Assembly (NCBI GenBank): GCA_031431475.1 | Contig: JANPDL010000009.1 | Location: forward strand, 1 to 59,967 | DNA: 59,967 nt | Direction: 5' to 3' | Origin: JADCCX01 sp031431475 | GTDB taxonomy: Bacteria; Pseudomonadota; Alphaproteobacteria; Rhizobiales; Beijerinckiaceae | Part shown: positions 53,369-59,967 of the stretch, piece by piece | Numbering within the stretch: the stretch's first letter is position 1 | How the letters are laid out: the number at the start of each line of letters is the position of its first letter | Program-made: the position numbers and the translations under genes | Notes under the pieces: model-generated | What the model saw: only the letters and a program-made list of their open reading frames with translations | What the model was told of the DNA's origin: nothing | Databases searched by the model: none

Positions 53369-56300
53369 ATGATGCCATCCCTATCGCTTGCTCCGCAGGT
53401 GCGCGCCCGAGGCGTTACCGCTGTTCTGGGGCCCACCAACACCGGCAAGACCCACCTCGCGATCGAGCGCATGGTGGCGCATTCCTCCGGCCTCATAGGC
53501 TTGCCGCTGCGGTTGCTGGCGCGCGAGGTCTATAACCGCGTTGTGGAGAAGGTCGGCGTCGAATCCGTCGCTCTCATCACGGGCGAGGAGAAGATCAAGC
53601 CCGCTAATCCACGCTACTGGGTGGCTACAGCGGAAGCCATGCCGCGCGATCTGGACGTGGCGTTCGTGGCCATCGACGAAATCCAGCTCGCAGCGGATTT
53701 CGACCGAGGGCATGTGTTCACGGATCATCTGCTGAACCGGCGCGGACGCGAGGAGACGCTGGTCATCGGTTCCGCCACCATGAAACCACTGGTAGAACGG
53801 CTGATGCCCGGTGCGAATATCGTCGCACGGCCCCGGCTGTCGAAGCTCATCTATGCGGGCGAGAAAAAGCTGACGCGCCTGCCGTCGCGCTCCGCCATCG
53901 TGGCGTTCTCGCAGGACGAGGTTTATGCCATCGCAGAACTGATCCGGCGTCAGCGCGGTGGTGCGGCTGTCGTGCTGGGTGCGCTCAGCCCGCGCACCCG
54001 CAATGCGCAGGTCGAGCTATTCCAGTCCGGTGATGTCGATCATATCATCGCCACTGATGCCATCGGGATGGGCCTCAATCTCGATATCCACCATGTAGCC
54101 TTCGCCGGAGACAGCAAATTCGACGGGCATTACCACCGCCGCCTGATGACGGCGGAGTTCGGCCAGATCGCGGGACGCGCCGGGCGGCATCTGCGCGACG
54201 GGACCTTCGGTACATCCGGGCGCTGCCGTCCGTTCGATCCGCAACTGATCGAGGATCTGGAAAACCACGTTTTTGACCCGGTGCGGATGATTCACTGGCG
54301 CAATCCCGATATCGATCTGCGCTCTGCCGATCTGCTCAGGCAAAGCCTTGCGGTTTCACCCAATGAAGATGGGTTGGTGCGTGCGCCGCGTGCTGATGAT
54401 GAAATTGTCTTCGATCTTGCTGCTGCGGACCCGGATGTGCGCGCCTTGATGCAATCGCGGGACGGCGTGGCCCGGCTCTGGGAGCTTTGTGCCCTGCCGG
54501 ACTATCGCAAGGTCGCGCCCAATGCCCATGCCGAGCTTGTGGGCCAGATTTTCGGCTTCGTGCAGGAGAAAGGCGCTATCCCTGAAGACTGGTTCCAGAA
54601 GCAGGTGAACCTCTGCGACCGCATCGATGGCGACATGGATACGCTGTCAGCGCGCATTGCGCAGGTCAGAACATGGACTTTTTGCGCCAATCGCGACTGG
54701 TTAGCGCATCCCCTCCATTGGCAGGGCGTCACGCGCGCGATAGAGGACAAGCTGTCGGACGCACTGCACGAGAAATTGACAGCGCGTTTCGTCGACAGAC
54801 GCACCAGCGTTCTGATGCGCCGCCTGAGAGAGAATACGATGCTTGAAGCTGAAGTGACCGCAACAGGTGAAGTCACCGTCGAAGGCCAGCCCGTGGGGCG
54901 GTTGCAGGGATTCCGCTTCACGCCGGAAGCAGGCGCGACAGGTGCGGAAGCCAAGGCGCTGTCAGCTGCCGCACTGAAGGCTCTGGCCAGCGAGATTGAA
55001 TCGCGCGCCACAAAGCTGGCGGCGGCACCCGATGAGGCCTTCGCCCTGGCGCTGGATGGCGCGATTCGCTGGATCGGTGAACCCGTCGCCAAGTTGCAGG
55101 CCGGCGAAAAAGTGCTGGAGCCCCGTTTTCTGCTGCTGGCGGACGAGCAACTGAGCGGCGCGACGCGGGACGGCGTTGATGCACGCCTGACTCTCTGGGT
55201 GAAAGCCCATGTGCACAAGCTGCTCGGGCCTTTGCTGACGCTGGAAAGCGGCGTTGGCCTCGAAGGGATCAGCCGGGGTATCGCCTATCAGCTGGCCGAA
55301 CATCTGGGCGTGCTGGACCGTACCGTTGTGCAGGCCGAAATGAAAACACTGGAGCAGGATGCCCGCGCCAACCTGCGCAAGCTGGGCGTCCGATTCGGGG
55401 CCTATCACATCACGACGCCAATGCTGTTGAAGCCTGCACCGCGCGCTCTTGCAGCGCAGCTCTGGGCGCTCAAGCACGGTGGCATCGAGGTGAAGGGGCT
55501 GGATGATATCGCGCATCTCGCGTCATCCGGGCGCACCTCGATTCCGGTGGATGAAACGATCCAGAAAGCGCTCTACCGCGCCGCAGGTTACCGGGTTTGC
55601 GGACCGCGTGCCATCCGCGTCGATATTCTGGAGCGACTGGCGGATCTAATTCGTCCAGCCATCGCCTTCCGTCCGGGTCTGACGCCCGGAACCGCTCCCG
55701 CCGGTGCTTTCATGGGTGACGGTTTCACCGTGACAGGCGCAATGACATCGCTTGCGGGCTGTGCAGGCGAAGATTTCGCGGCTGTTCTCAAGGGCCTCGG
55801 CTACCGCATGGAAAAGCGGCCCGCGATGAAGGATGTGCCGATTATTCCGCTGGTGATTTCTGTTGCTGCGCCGCTGGTGGTTGTGGCCGCATCCGAAGGC
55901 GTCGGAAGCGTGATGGAAGTGCCGCCAGCCGACATTGCTGCTGTTGCGGTTGAAATGCCCGAAACAGCCGAGGCCGAGACCCAGACCGTTACAGTGGAAA
56001 CCGAAGCCGAAGTGGCCGCGCTATCGGTTAAGGAAACACCAACGGTTGAGGAACCTGCGCCGGAGATGCCTGCGGAAGAAGCGCCGGAGACTGTCGAGGC
56101 GGCAACTGTTGAAGCTGATACGACCGCAGAGATCTTGCCACTCGCCGAGGCGGAACTGGTGGAGGTCTGGCGTCCGGCCCGGTTTGACCGCGAGCAGCGC
56201 CCGGCGCGAGACAGAAACCGTGGCGGACATCGCCGTGATGCCCGCAAGCCCGAGGGACAGGCGGCTGTTGCCGGTGATCCGGCAGCGCCGCGTCCCGATC

Positions 56301-56665
56301 AGCGTGATTCACGCCGCAACAGGCAGCGGAGTGATGGCCAGAGCGGTGAGAGACCTGCGGGTGCTGGCGATTCTGGTGGCGGCAGTTCTGGCGGTGGAAG
56401 AAAGCCGTGGCAGAACCGCGACAAGCAGGAAGGCGGGGATGCCAAAAGATCAGAAGGCGGGCGTCCTTTTGCTGGCAAGCGCCCCTTCGATGGCAAACGC
56501 GACGAAAACCGCCCGCCACGCGACCGTCAGGACGGACCGCGCCGTGATCGTGACCAGCGCCCCGCCATGTATTCCAGTGAGAAGCCGCGTGATCGTCAGC
56601 CCGATCCCAACTCGCCCTTCGCCCAGCTTGCGGCATTGAAAGCTCAGCTTGAAGGCAAGACCTGA
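53369..56665 (+). CDS. SUV3-like RNA/DNA helicase with long disordered tail
   Basis: About 1098 residues. The helicase core starts with motif I GPTNTGKTH at 21-29, DEIQ at 103-106, GSATM near 148, and later motif VI QIAGRAGR near 266. It resembles mitochondrial SUV3 and the MgpS proteins of Rhizobiales. A large middle domain (to about 830) follows. About 850-935 is an acidic, low-complexity linker, and the last 160 residues are arginine-, glycine- and aspartate-rich, as in RNA-binding tails. The start is ATG 53369 or the next ATG at 53372. Its stop lies in the first unit of a short tandem repeat. Confidence 0.9.
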   Translation: MMPSLSLAPQVRARGVTAVLGPTNTGKTHLAIERMVAHSSGLIGLPLRLLAREVYNRVVEKVGVESVALITGEEKIKPANPRYWVATAEAMPRDLDVAFVAIDEIQLAADFDRGHVFTDHLLNRRGREETLVIGSATMKPLVERLMPGANIVARPRLSKLIYAGEKKLTRLPSRSAIVAFSQDEVYAIAELIRRQRGGAAVVLGALSPRTRNAQVELFQSGDVDHIIATDAIGMGLNLDIHHVAFAGDSKFDGHYHRRLMTAEFGQIAGRAGRHLRDGTFGTSGRCRPFDPQLIEDLENHVFDPVRMIHWRNPDIDLRSADLLRQSLAVSPNEDGLVRAPRADDEIVFDLAAADPDVRALMQSRDGVARLWELCALPDYRKVAPNAHAELVGQIFGFVQEKGAIPEDWFQKQVNLCDRIDGDMDTLSARIAQVRTWTFCANRDWLAHPLHWQGVTRAIEDKLSDALHEKLTARFVDRRTSVLMRRLRENTMLEAEVTATGEVTVEGQPVGRLQGFRFTPEAGATGAEAKALSAAALKALASEIESRATKLAAAPDEAFALALDGAIRWIGEPVAKLQAGEKVLEPRFLLLADEQLSGATRDGVDARLTLWVKAHVHKLLGPLLTLESGVGLEGISRGIAYQLAEHLGVLDRTVVQAEMKTLEQDARANLRKLGVRFGAYHITTPMLLKPAPRALAAQLWALKHGGIEVKGLDDIAHLASSGRTSIPVDETIQKALYRAAGYRVCGPRAIRVDILERLADLIRPAIAFRPGLTPGTAPAGAFMGDGFTVTGAMTSLAGCAGEDFAAVLKGLGYRMEKRPAMKDVPIIPLVISVAAPLVVVAASEGVGSVMEVPPADIAAVAVEMPETAEAETQTVTVETEAEVAALSVKETPTVEEPAPEMPAEEAPETVEAATVEADTTAEILPLAEAELVEVWRPARFDREQRPARDRNRGGHRRDARKPEGQAAVAGDPAAPRPDQRDSRRNRQRSDGQSGERPAGAGDSGGGSSGGGRKPWQNRDKQEGGDAKRSEGGRPFAGKRPFDGKRDENRPPRDRQDGPRRDRDQRPAMYSSEKPRDRQPDPNSPFAQLAALKAQLEGKT

Positions 56666-56702
56666 TTCAGGACAAGACCTGATTCATGGGAAATCCTGAT
56701 TC
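56662..56702. repeat. Three-unit 17-base tandem repeat carrying GATTC
   Basis: The string CTGATTCA recurs at 56662, 56679 and 56696, an exact 17-base spacing. Each unit carries a GANTC site. The first unit includes the helicase stop codon, and the last runs into the 3' end of the MoeB-like gene. It is a short noncoding repeat between convergent genes. Confidence 0.7.
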
Positions 56703-57498
56703 ATGGCCTTTTTGCTGTTCCGCTCAACGGATTGGCGGGGTCCCATGCGTAGGTGACTGTTTCGAAGCGCAAATACATTGCGTCGATCAGGAGAACCCGG
56801 CCAACAAGCCCCTCGCCGAAACCGGTGATCTCGCGGATGACTTCCATGGCCTGCATCGCGCCCACAAGTCCTGTTAGTGCACCCAGAACGCCTGCTTCGG
56901 CACAGGTCGGGATGATTCCTACTGACGGTTTATCCGGAAAGAGGCAGCGATAGGTGGGGTTGGGCTTGCCGTCAGCTCCCGTTTCATGGGCGCGGATCGT
57001 GGTGATGGAACCATCGAATTCGTTGACACTGGCCGTCACCAGCGGCTTTCCTGCATGAAAGCAAGCATCCGAAACCGCATAGCGCGTGTCGAAATTGTCT
57101 GAGCCATCTGCAACAATGTCATAACAGCTGACCAGATCGACGGCGTTGACTTCTGAAAGGCGCAGCGCATGCGCCTCGACCGTGACATGGGGATTGAGCC
57201 GGGCAACCGCCGCCTTCGCACTGTCCGTTTTCATCTGCCCGACATCGGGCGTGCCGTGCAGGACCTGCCGCTGCAGGTTCGACAGCGACACCGTGTCGTC
57301 ATCGACAATGCCGATCGTGCCGACGCCCGCTGCGGCAAGGTACTGGATGACCGGAGAGCCAAGGCCTCCTGCACCGATCACCAGTACGCGGGCAGACCCG
57401 AGCCGGGCCTGTCCTGGGCCACCCACGCCACGCAGCACGATGTGGCGGGCGTAGCGCTCGATTTCATCTGGTCCGGGCATTTCCTGGGGACTTGGCAT
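56701..57498 (-). CDS. MoeB/ThiF-like E1 adenylating enzyme
   Basis: About 265 residues. The fold activates the C-terminus of a ubiquitin-like sulfur carrier (MoaD or ThiS) by adenylation. The ATP motif VIGAGGLGSPVIQYLAAAG is near 37-55, SNLQRQVLH near 75, and a cysteine in IPTCAEAGVLG near 197. The first zinc pair reads TYRC instead of CYRC, and the C-terminal CxxC pair of E. coli MoeB is absent, so the structural zinc site looks lost. No rhodanese domain is fused. ATG 57498 is chosen; ATG 57480 is also possible. Which carrier it serves is not known. Confidence 0.85.
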   Translation of the reverse strand: MPSPQEMPGPDEIERYARHIVLRGVGGPGQARLGSARVLVIGAGGLGSPVIQYLAAAGVGTIGIVDDDTVSLSNLQRQVLHGTPDVGQMKTDSAKAAVARLNPHVTVEAHALRLSEVNAVDLVSCYDIVADGSDNFDTRYAVSDACFHAGKPLVTASVNEFDGSITTIRAHETGADGKPNPTYRCLFPDKPSVGIIPTCAEAGVLGALTGLVGAMQAMEVIREITGFGEGLVGRVLLIDAMYLRFETVTYAWDPANPLSGTAKRP

Positions 57499-57569
57499 GG
57501 GTGAGGACTGGCACGGCGTTAACCAATCATCAAGGCAATTCCAGCCAAGCGATTGGAATCGTTGGATCA

Positions 57570-57634
57570 CGGTTTTCAGCACGGGACGGAACATATCGGG
57601 ACATCTCCGCAACTGGCGGGAACGCTGAAAACCG
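57570..57634. repeat. Inverted repeat before the phage-like genes
   Basis: CGGTTTTCAGC at 57570-57580 is the exact reverse complement of GCTGAAAACCG at 57624-57634, with a 43-base spacer. It lies in the 152-base gap between the start of the MoeB-like gene and the first small phage-like ORF. It may be an operator or a hairpin. No direct evidence of attachment-site function. Confidence 0.35.
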
Positions 57635-57650
57635 CCCACCCCACCACACC

Positions 57651-57794
57651 ATGACCGGAGCAGACGTTCCCGGATGGGAGAACGATGCGCGGCCTGTCGC
57701 ACAGGCGAAGCCCACGGCATCCGCCTGGTTCTGGTCCGTCTTTGGCATCGCATGTATAATCGCCTTCATCGTCAACATTCTGATTGGAGTTTGA
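57651..57794 (+). CDS. Small one-helix membrane protein, phage-like region
   Basis: 47 residues with one membrane helix near the C-terminus (WFWSVFGIACIIAFIVNILIGV) after a polar N-terminus. No clear ribosome-binding site precedes ATG 57651, so the start is uncertain. The stop is 1 base before the next ATG, which supports its reality as the first gene of a tight run. Function unknown. Confidence 0.45.
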   Translation: MTGADVPGWENDARPVAQAKPTASAWFWSVFGIACIIAFIVNILIGV

Positions 57795-57795
57795 G

Positions 57796-58239
57796 ATGGC
57801 TGACATTCCCTACTCCGGCGCAACATCAGGCGATGCAGCTCGCGGCGAGATCACCAAGCTCTTGCGCCGCATGGGCTGCGATAAGGTCGGGTTCATGGAT
57901 GAATTCGACACGCACTCTCTGTTGCTGGCGTTTGAGCATCGTGGTCGCGCAGTGCAACTTCGCGCATCAGCAAAGGGATGGGCAACGTGGTTTCTAAAAG
58001 AGAAACCCTACTCACTCCGGATGCGATGCACATCGGCTCAATACAACGCACGAGCGCTGTCGCAAGGCATGATCGCTGTGAACAGCATCATCCGGGATTG
58101 GGTCAAGGGCAGCGTCACAGCGGTTGAGTGCGGACTGATGCCGGTCGAGGCCATGTTCATGGCCCACATGATCACGAACGACGGGCAGACGCTATTGGAA
58201 CACGTCAACAGGCAGAACCTTCTTCCGCCGCCAAAGTAA
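57796..58239 (+). CDS. Phage-type protein of unknown function
   Basis: 147 residues. A soluble, slightly basic protein opening MADIPYSGATSGDAARGEITKLLRRMG. GGAG at 57785-57788 precedes ATG 57796. No conserved catalytic motif is recognised. The small size, tight spacing to its neighbours and the absence of a housekeeping signature fit a phage or mobile-element gene. Function unknown. Confidence 0.75.
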   Translation: MADIPYSGATSGDAARGEITKLLRRMGCDKVGFMDEFDTHSLLLAFEHRGRAVQLRASAKGWATWFLKEKPYSLRMRCTSAQYNARALSQGMIAVNSIIRDWVKGSVTAVECGLMPVEAMFMAHMITNDGQTLLEHVNRQNLLPPPK

Positions 58240-58275
58240 CCCCTCGCGGCAATGCCCGCTGAATGGAGAATGATG

Positions 58276-58461
58276 ATGACTGAATGCTGGATCAACGTCT
58301 ACGCAGACGGGGTGTTAGGGGCGCGGTTCCACATAAAGTCGCACGCAATTGCAGTGGCATCTCTGACAAGCGCCCGCCCCGTCTACCGCCTCCACGTCCG
58401 CATGAAGCCCACAACAGGAGAGAGGTCATGGCCGAGGCATCCGCAATCATCGCCGCGCTGA
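58276..58461 (+). CDS. Small ORF, phage-like region
   Basis: 61 residues (MTECWINVYADGVLGARFHIKSHA...). ATG 58276 has GGAG at 58265-58268 upstream; two in-frame ATGs lie just before it. The last 34 bases overlap the next small gene in another frame, which is common in phage gene blocks. No domain recognised. Function unknown. Confidence 0.5.
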   Translation: MTECWINVYADGVLGARFHIKSHAIAVASLTSARPVYRLHVRMKPTTGERSWPRHPQSSPR

Positions 58462-58553
58462 TATTCAGCTTTTTGCTGGTAGCCCCGATATGGCATGACG
58501 CCCGCCGCGTTGCTGACATGGATCTGAAACGCAAGGAAATGAACGATGACTGA
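58428..58553 (+). CDS. Tiny membrane ORF, phage-like region
   Basis: 41 residues with one membrane helix (AIIAALIFSFLLVAPIWH) and a charged tail (ADMDLKRKEMNDD). A strong ribosome-binding site AGGAGAGAGG (58416-58425) precedes ATG 58428, which makes it more convincing than its size suggests. The stop overlaps the start of the DUF4326 gene by 8 bases. Function unknown. Confidence 0.6.
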   Translation: MAEASAIIAALIFSFLLVAPIWHDARRVADMDLKRKEMNDD

Positions 58554-58935
58554 CGAGCCAATTCCCGTCCGCCTTCGATTGTCCCGCGCCAAGGGGTTCA
58601 AGCTGCAATCTCACAGCCGCGCCGTGAACGGACTGGATGCTGTCGTCGTCACGCGCGGGCCGGGAAAGAAATGGGGGAACCCGTGGCGGATAGGGGACAC
58701 GTTTCTTGTTCAAAGATCAGACGGGAGTGTTTTCGCACGCAAGGAAGGAATGACCGCCGAAGAAGTCGTGGAGAAGTTTCGACGACGGGAATGCACACCA
58801 TCAAAGAGCGCGATGATCGCACGAGAACTTCGCGGCAAGAACTTGGCCTGCACGTGCGCTCTTGACGCTCTATGCCACGCCGATGCGCTTCTCGAAATTG
58901 CCAACCGCCCGATATGTGAAAGGATAGAGCTATGA
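58546..58935 (+). CDS. DUF4326 protein
   Basis: 129 residues. DUF4326 is a small domain common in phage and mobile elements. Its pattern is seen here: GPGKKWGNPWRIGDTF near 39-54, an RR-type helix EKFRRRECT, and a cysteine-rich end RGKNLACTCALDALCHADALLEIAN near 96-120. The cysteines suggest metal binding. It starts at ATG 58546 and its stop shares ATGA with the next ATG. Confidence 0.88.
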   Translation: MTDEPIPVRLRLSRAKGFKLQSHSRAVNGLDAVVVTRGPGKKWGNPWRIGDTFLVQRSDGSVFARKEGMTAEEVVEKFRRRECTPSKSAMIARELRGKNLACTCALDALCHADALLEIANRPICERIEL

Positions 58936-59104
58936 CCGCGATCAGATCGAAGCCATCATCAAGGGATGCGCGGACATAAGCGACGACCCAAATGGGCTGA
59001 TCCATTTTTTTCGTGACCCCGATTTGCAAAACCGGTGGATGGCGGCAGCCACTCCCGCCGCCGTCACAGCCCTCGCCACGCTTGCACTGGAGGCTGGACA
59101 ATGA
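58931..59104 (+). pseudogene. Apparently frameshifted small phage gene
   Basis: An open frame of 57 codons from 58931 to the stop at 59102-59104 reads YDRDQIEAIIKGCADISDDP... and ends ALATLALEAGQ. It has no in-frame ATG, GTG or TTG near its beginning; a stop lies at 58925. The ATG at 58932 has an AGGA ribosome-binding site but is in another frame and stops after 15 codons. One inserted G after that ATG would give MDRDQIEAI and restore the whole gene. It looks like a single-base deletion or a sequencing error. Its stop overlaps the next ATG. Confidence 0.6.
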
Positions 59105-59280
59105 CGAGAGATGAGAAAATGACGCTTGTGAACCTCGCAGCAGAGGCTACTTATTCAGCCTTCGCGAAACGCAACAAGCACTGGGATATGCTCGAAATGG
59201 AGAAGCGGGCAGACTGGCGGCGCTGGCAGGCCTATGCGCCATCCCAGGCCTATCCGACGTTCTCGACGGGAAGGCTGTGA
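59101..59280 (+). CDS. Small ORF, phage-like region
   Basis: 59 residues, rich in charged and aromatic residues (KHWDMLEMEKRADWRRWQAY). ATG 59101 overlaps the stop of the previous frame (ATGA) and its own TGA overlaps the GTG of the HD gene, so it belongs to the same translational chain. No domain recognised. Confidence 0.65.
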   Translation: MTRDEKMTLVNLAAEATYSAFAKRNKHWDMLEMEKRADWRRWQAYAPSQAYPTFSTGRL

Positions 59281-59666
59281 TTGTTCAGAGACAAGCACTG
59301 CAATCCGTCTATGATGCCCTGCTGGCCTCGTGTGAGGATGGGATGACTGGCGAGGCGGATTGTATGCGGTATATTGCGCTTCTTCATGATGTTCTGGAGG
59401 ATACCGACGTGACCGCTGGGATGCTCCTTGAGCGCGGCTATTCGGAAAGGGTAGTTCGCATAGTGCAGATGCTTTCTCGCCCCGTTGGCATCACCTACAT
59501 GGACTGGATCGCACGGCTGAAAGCGACCGGAGATGATGAGGTGATTGCCATCAAGCTTGCTGACAATGCCGATAACTTCGATCCATCCCGCATTGCTTGC
59601 TTGCCTGAAACCGAACGCGGGATCGCCCGGCGCTATGAGCAGGCGCGGGCGATACTCACAGCATAA
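59277..59666 (+). CDS. HD-domain hydrolase, RelA/SpoT-like family
   Basis: 129 residues. The HD motif is in YIALLHDVLEDTDV near 31-44, and IAIKLADNADNFDP near 90-103 carries the second metal-site aspartate pattern of the ppGpp-hydrolase family. Small stand-alone versions occur in phages and may hydrolyse nucleotides. Start GTG 59277 overlaps the preceding stop. The gene ends just before a terminator pointing the other way. Substrate unknown. Confidence 0.78.
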   Translation: MIVQRQALQSVYDALLASCEDGMTGEADCMRYIALLHDVLEDTDVTAGMLLERGYSERVVRIVQMLSRPVGITYMDWIARLKATGDDEVIAIKLADNADNFDPSRIACLPETERGIARRYEQARAILTA

Positions 59667-59702
59667 AAAGAAAAACCCGCCACAGCCGAAGCTATGGCGG
59701 GT
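59665..59702 (-). terminator. Strong intrinsic terminator, minus strand
   Basis: Read on the minus strand, the stem ACCCGCCATAGC pairs with GCTGTGGCGGGT (12 pairs, one G-U) around a TTCG tetraloop and is followed by TTTTTCTTTTT. This is a textbook intrinsic terminator for leftward transcription. On the plus strand there is no U-tract after the stem. All visible genes here are rightward, so it should stop a leftward transcript starting beyond the window. Confidence 0.8.
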
Positions 59703-59777
59703 AAGGTGGCGTGGGCTATGGTCAGGGCCGCATCAGGCCCCGTGGGATTTCAGGGCAGCGAAGCGGGAGGCGGAGTG

Positions 59778-59967
59778 ATGGGAACCCGAGATGAACAGGA
59801 GCCCAACTTAGTTGGTCAACAGACCCATGTGACAATTCCCCTCCACCTCATAGAGCCAATCATTTCGGCCTTCAGGCTATGGTATGATCGAGCAGCAGAA
59901 GACAGGGCCTTTGGTGACCATCAACACCTCGAAGGCTACATTGATGAACCCGTCTATGAGCCGGTGA
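59778..59967 (+). CDS. Partial phage-like ORF at the right edge
   Basis: The frame is open from ATG 59778 to the end of the window (63 codons, MGTRDEQEPNLVGQQTHVTI...). GGGAGGCGGAG just upstream is a strong ribosome-binding site. The frame is also open back to ATG 59694, giving an alternative longer start. Acidic and hydrophilic; no domain recognised. It runs past the edge, so length and family are unknown. Confidence 0.55.
   Translation, partial: MGTRDEQEPNLVGQQTHVTIPLHLIEPIISAFRLWYDRAAEDRAFGDHQHLEGYIDEPVYEPV

Noticed and set aside
53099..53496. Two minus-strand frames (83 and 117 residues) in and beyond the gap before the helicase
   Set aside because: Low-complexity, no start signal or domain, overlap the helicase coding start; more likely noncoding, and the GANTC cluster lies in that gap.

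Overview
The window is a stretch of alphaproteobacterial chromosome, most likely from the Hyphomicrobiales (Rhizobiales). The evidence is gene order: dusB-ntrB-ntrC, then ntrY-ntrX, hfq and hflX run on one strand. Other typical neighbours are obgE-proB-proA-nadD, dapB-gpmA-alkB, thrC with an M16 peptidase, and the large SUV3-like helicase with an acidic then arginine-rich tail. GC content looks like about 60%. GANTC sites, the target of the alphaproteobacterial methylase CcrM, are locally clustered. I cannot name the genus.

Layout. 1-5.8 kb: an MsbA-like ABC exporter cut by the window edge, an SbmA/YddA-like ABC half-transporter, mutY and a divergent DciA-like gene, with two interspersed palindromic repeats. 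5.9-11.5 kb: five consecutive minus-strand genes for exported proteins, two GH25 lysozymes flanking a caspase-like protease, a DUF4384-like protein and a small four-cysteine protein. 11.5-19.8 kb: hflX, hfq and the two nitrogen two-component systems NtrYX and NtrBC, then dusB. 20.9-23.9 kb: pncC/cinA, a COQ10/RatA-type START protein, nnrU, an exported MetX-like hydrolase and a small conserved protein.

24.0-25.9 kb is an accessory patch against the 3' end of guaA: a Phd/VapC-type toxin-antitoxin pair, an orphan HicB-like antitoxin and an AT-richer gene of unknown function. 27.6-32.4 kb carries puuE, pdxA, a beta-lactamase-fold hydrolase, pdxJ and a membrane acyltransferase-like protein. PdxA and PdxJ act in the DXP-dependent vitamin B6 pathway, and dxs, which makes DXP, lies at 39.6 kb. 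33.4-45.3 kb is mostly housekeeping: obgE, a KefB-type antiporter, proB-proA-nadD, dxs, grxD, thrC, an M16 peptidase and an acetyltransferase. 45.4-52.8 kb: a membrane c-di-GMP phosphodiesterase with a degenerate GGDEF domain, a tandem DUF1330 pair, a dapB-gpmA-alkB operon joined by 1- to 4-base overlaps, and a lone peptide-type ABC binding protein.

53.4-57.5 kb holds the helicase and a MoeB/ThiF-like E1 enzyme that has lost most zinc-ligand cysteines. From about 57.65 kb to the end, short, tightly packed plus-strand genes (DUF4326, an HD hydrolase, several tiny ORFs) look like the early region of a prophage or similar element running out of the window. One has an apparent one-base frameshift just after its start, and a strong terminator there points against the direction of the genes.

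No rRNA, tRNA, CRISPR array or insertion sequence was recognised. The strongest candidate for an undescribed system is the exported lysozyme-caspase cassette at 6.4-11.5 kb.
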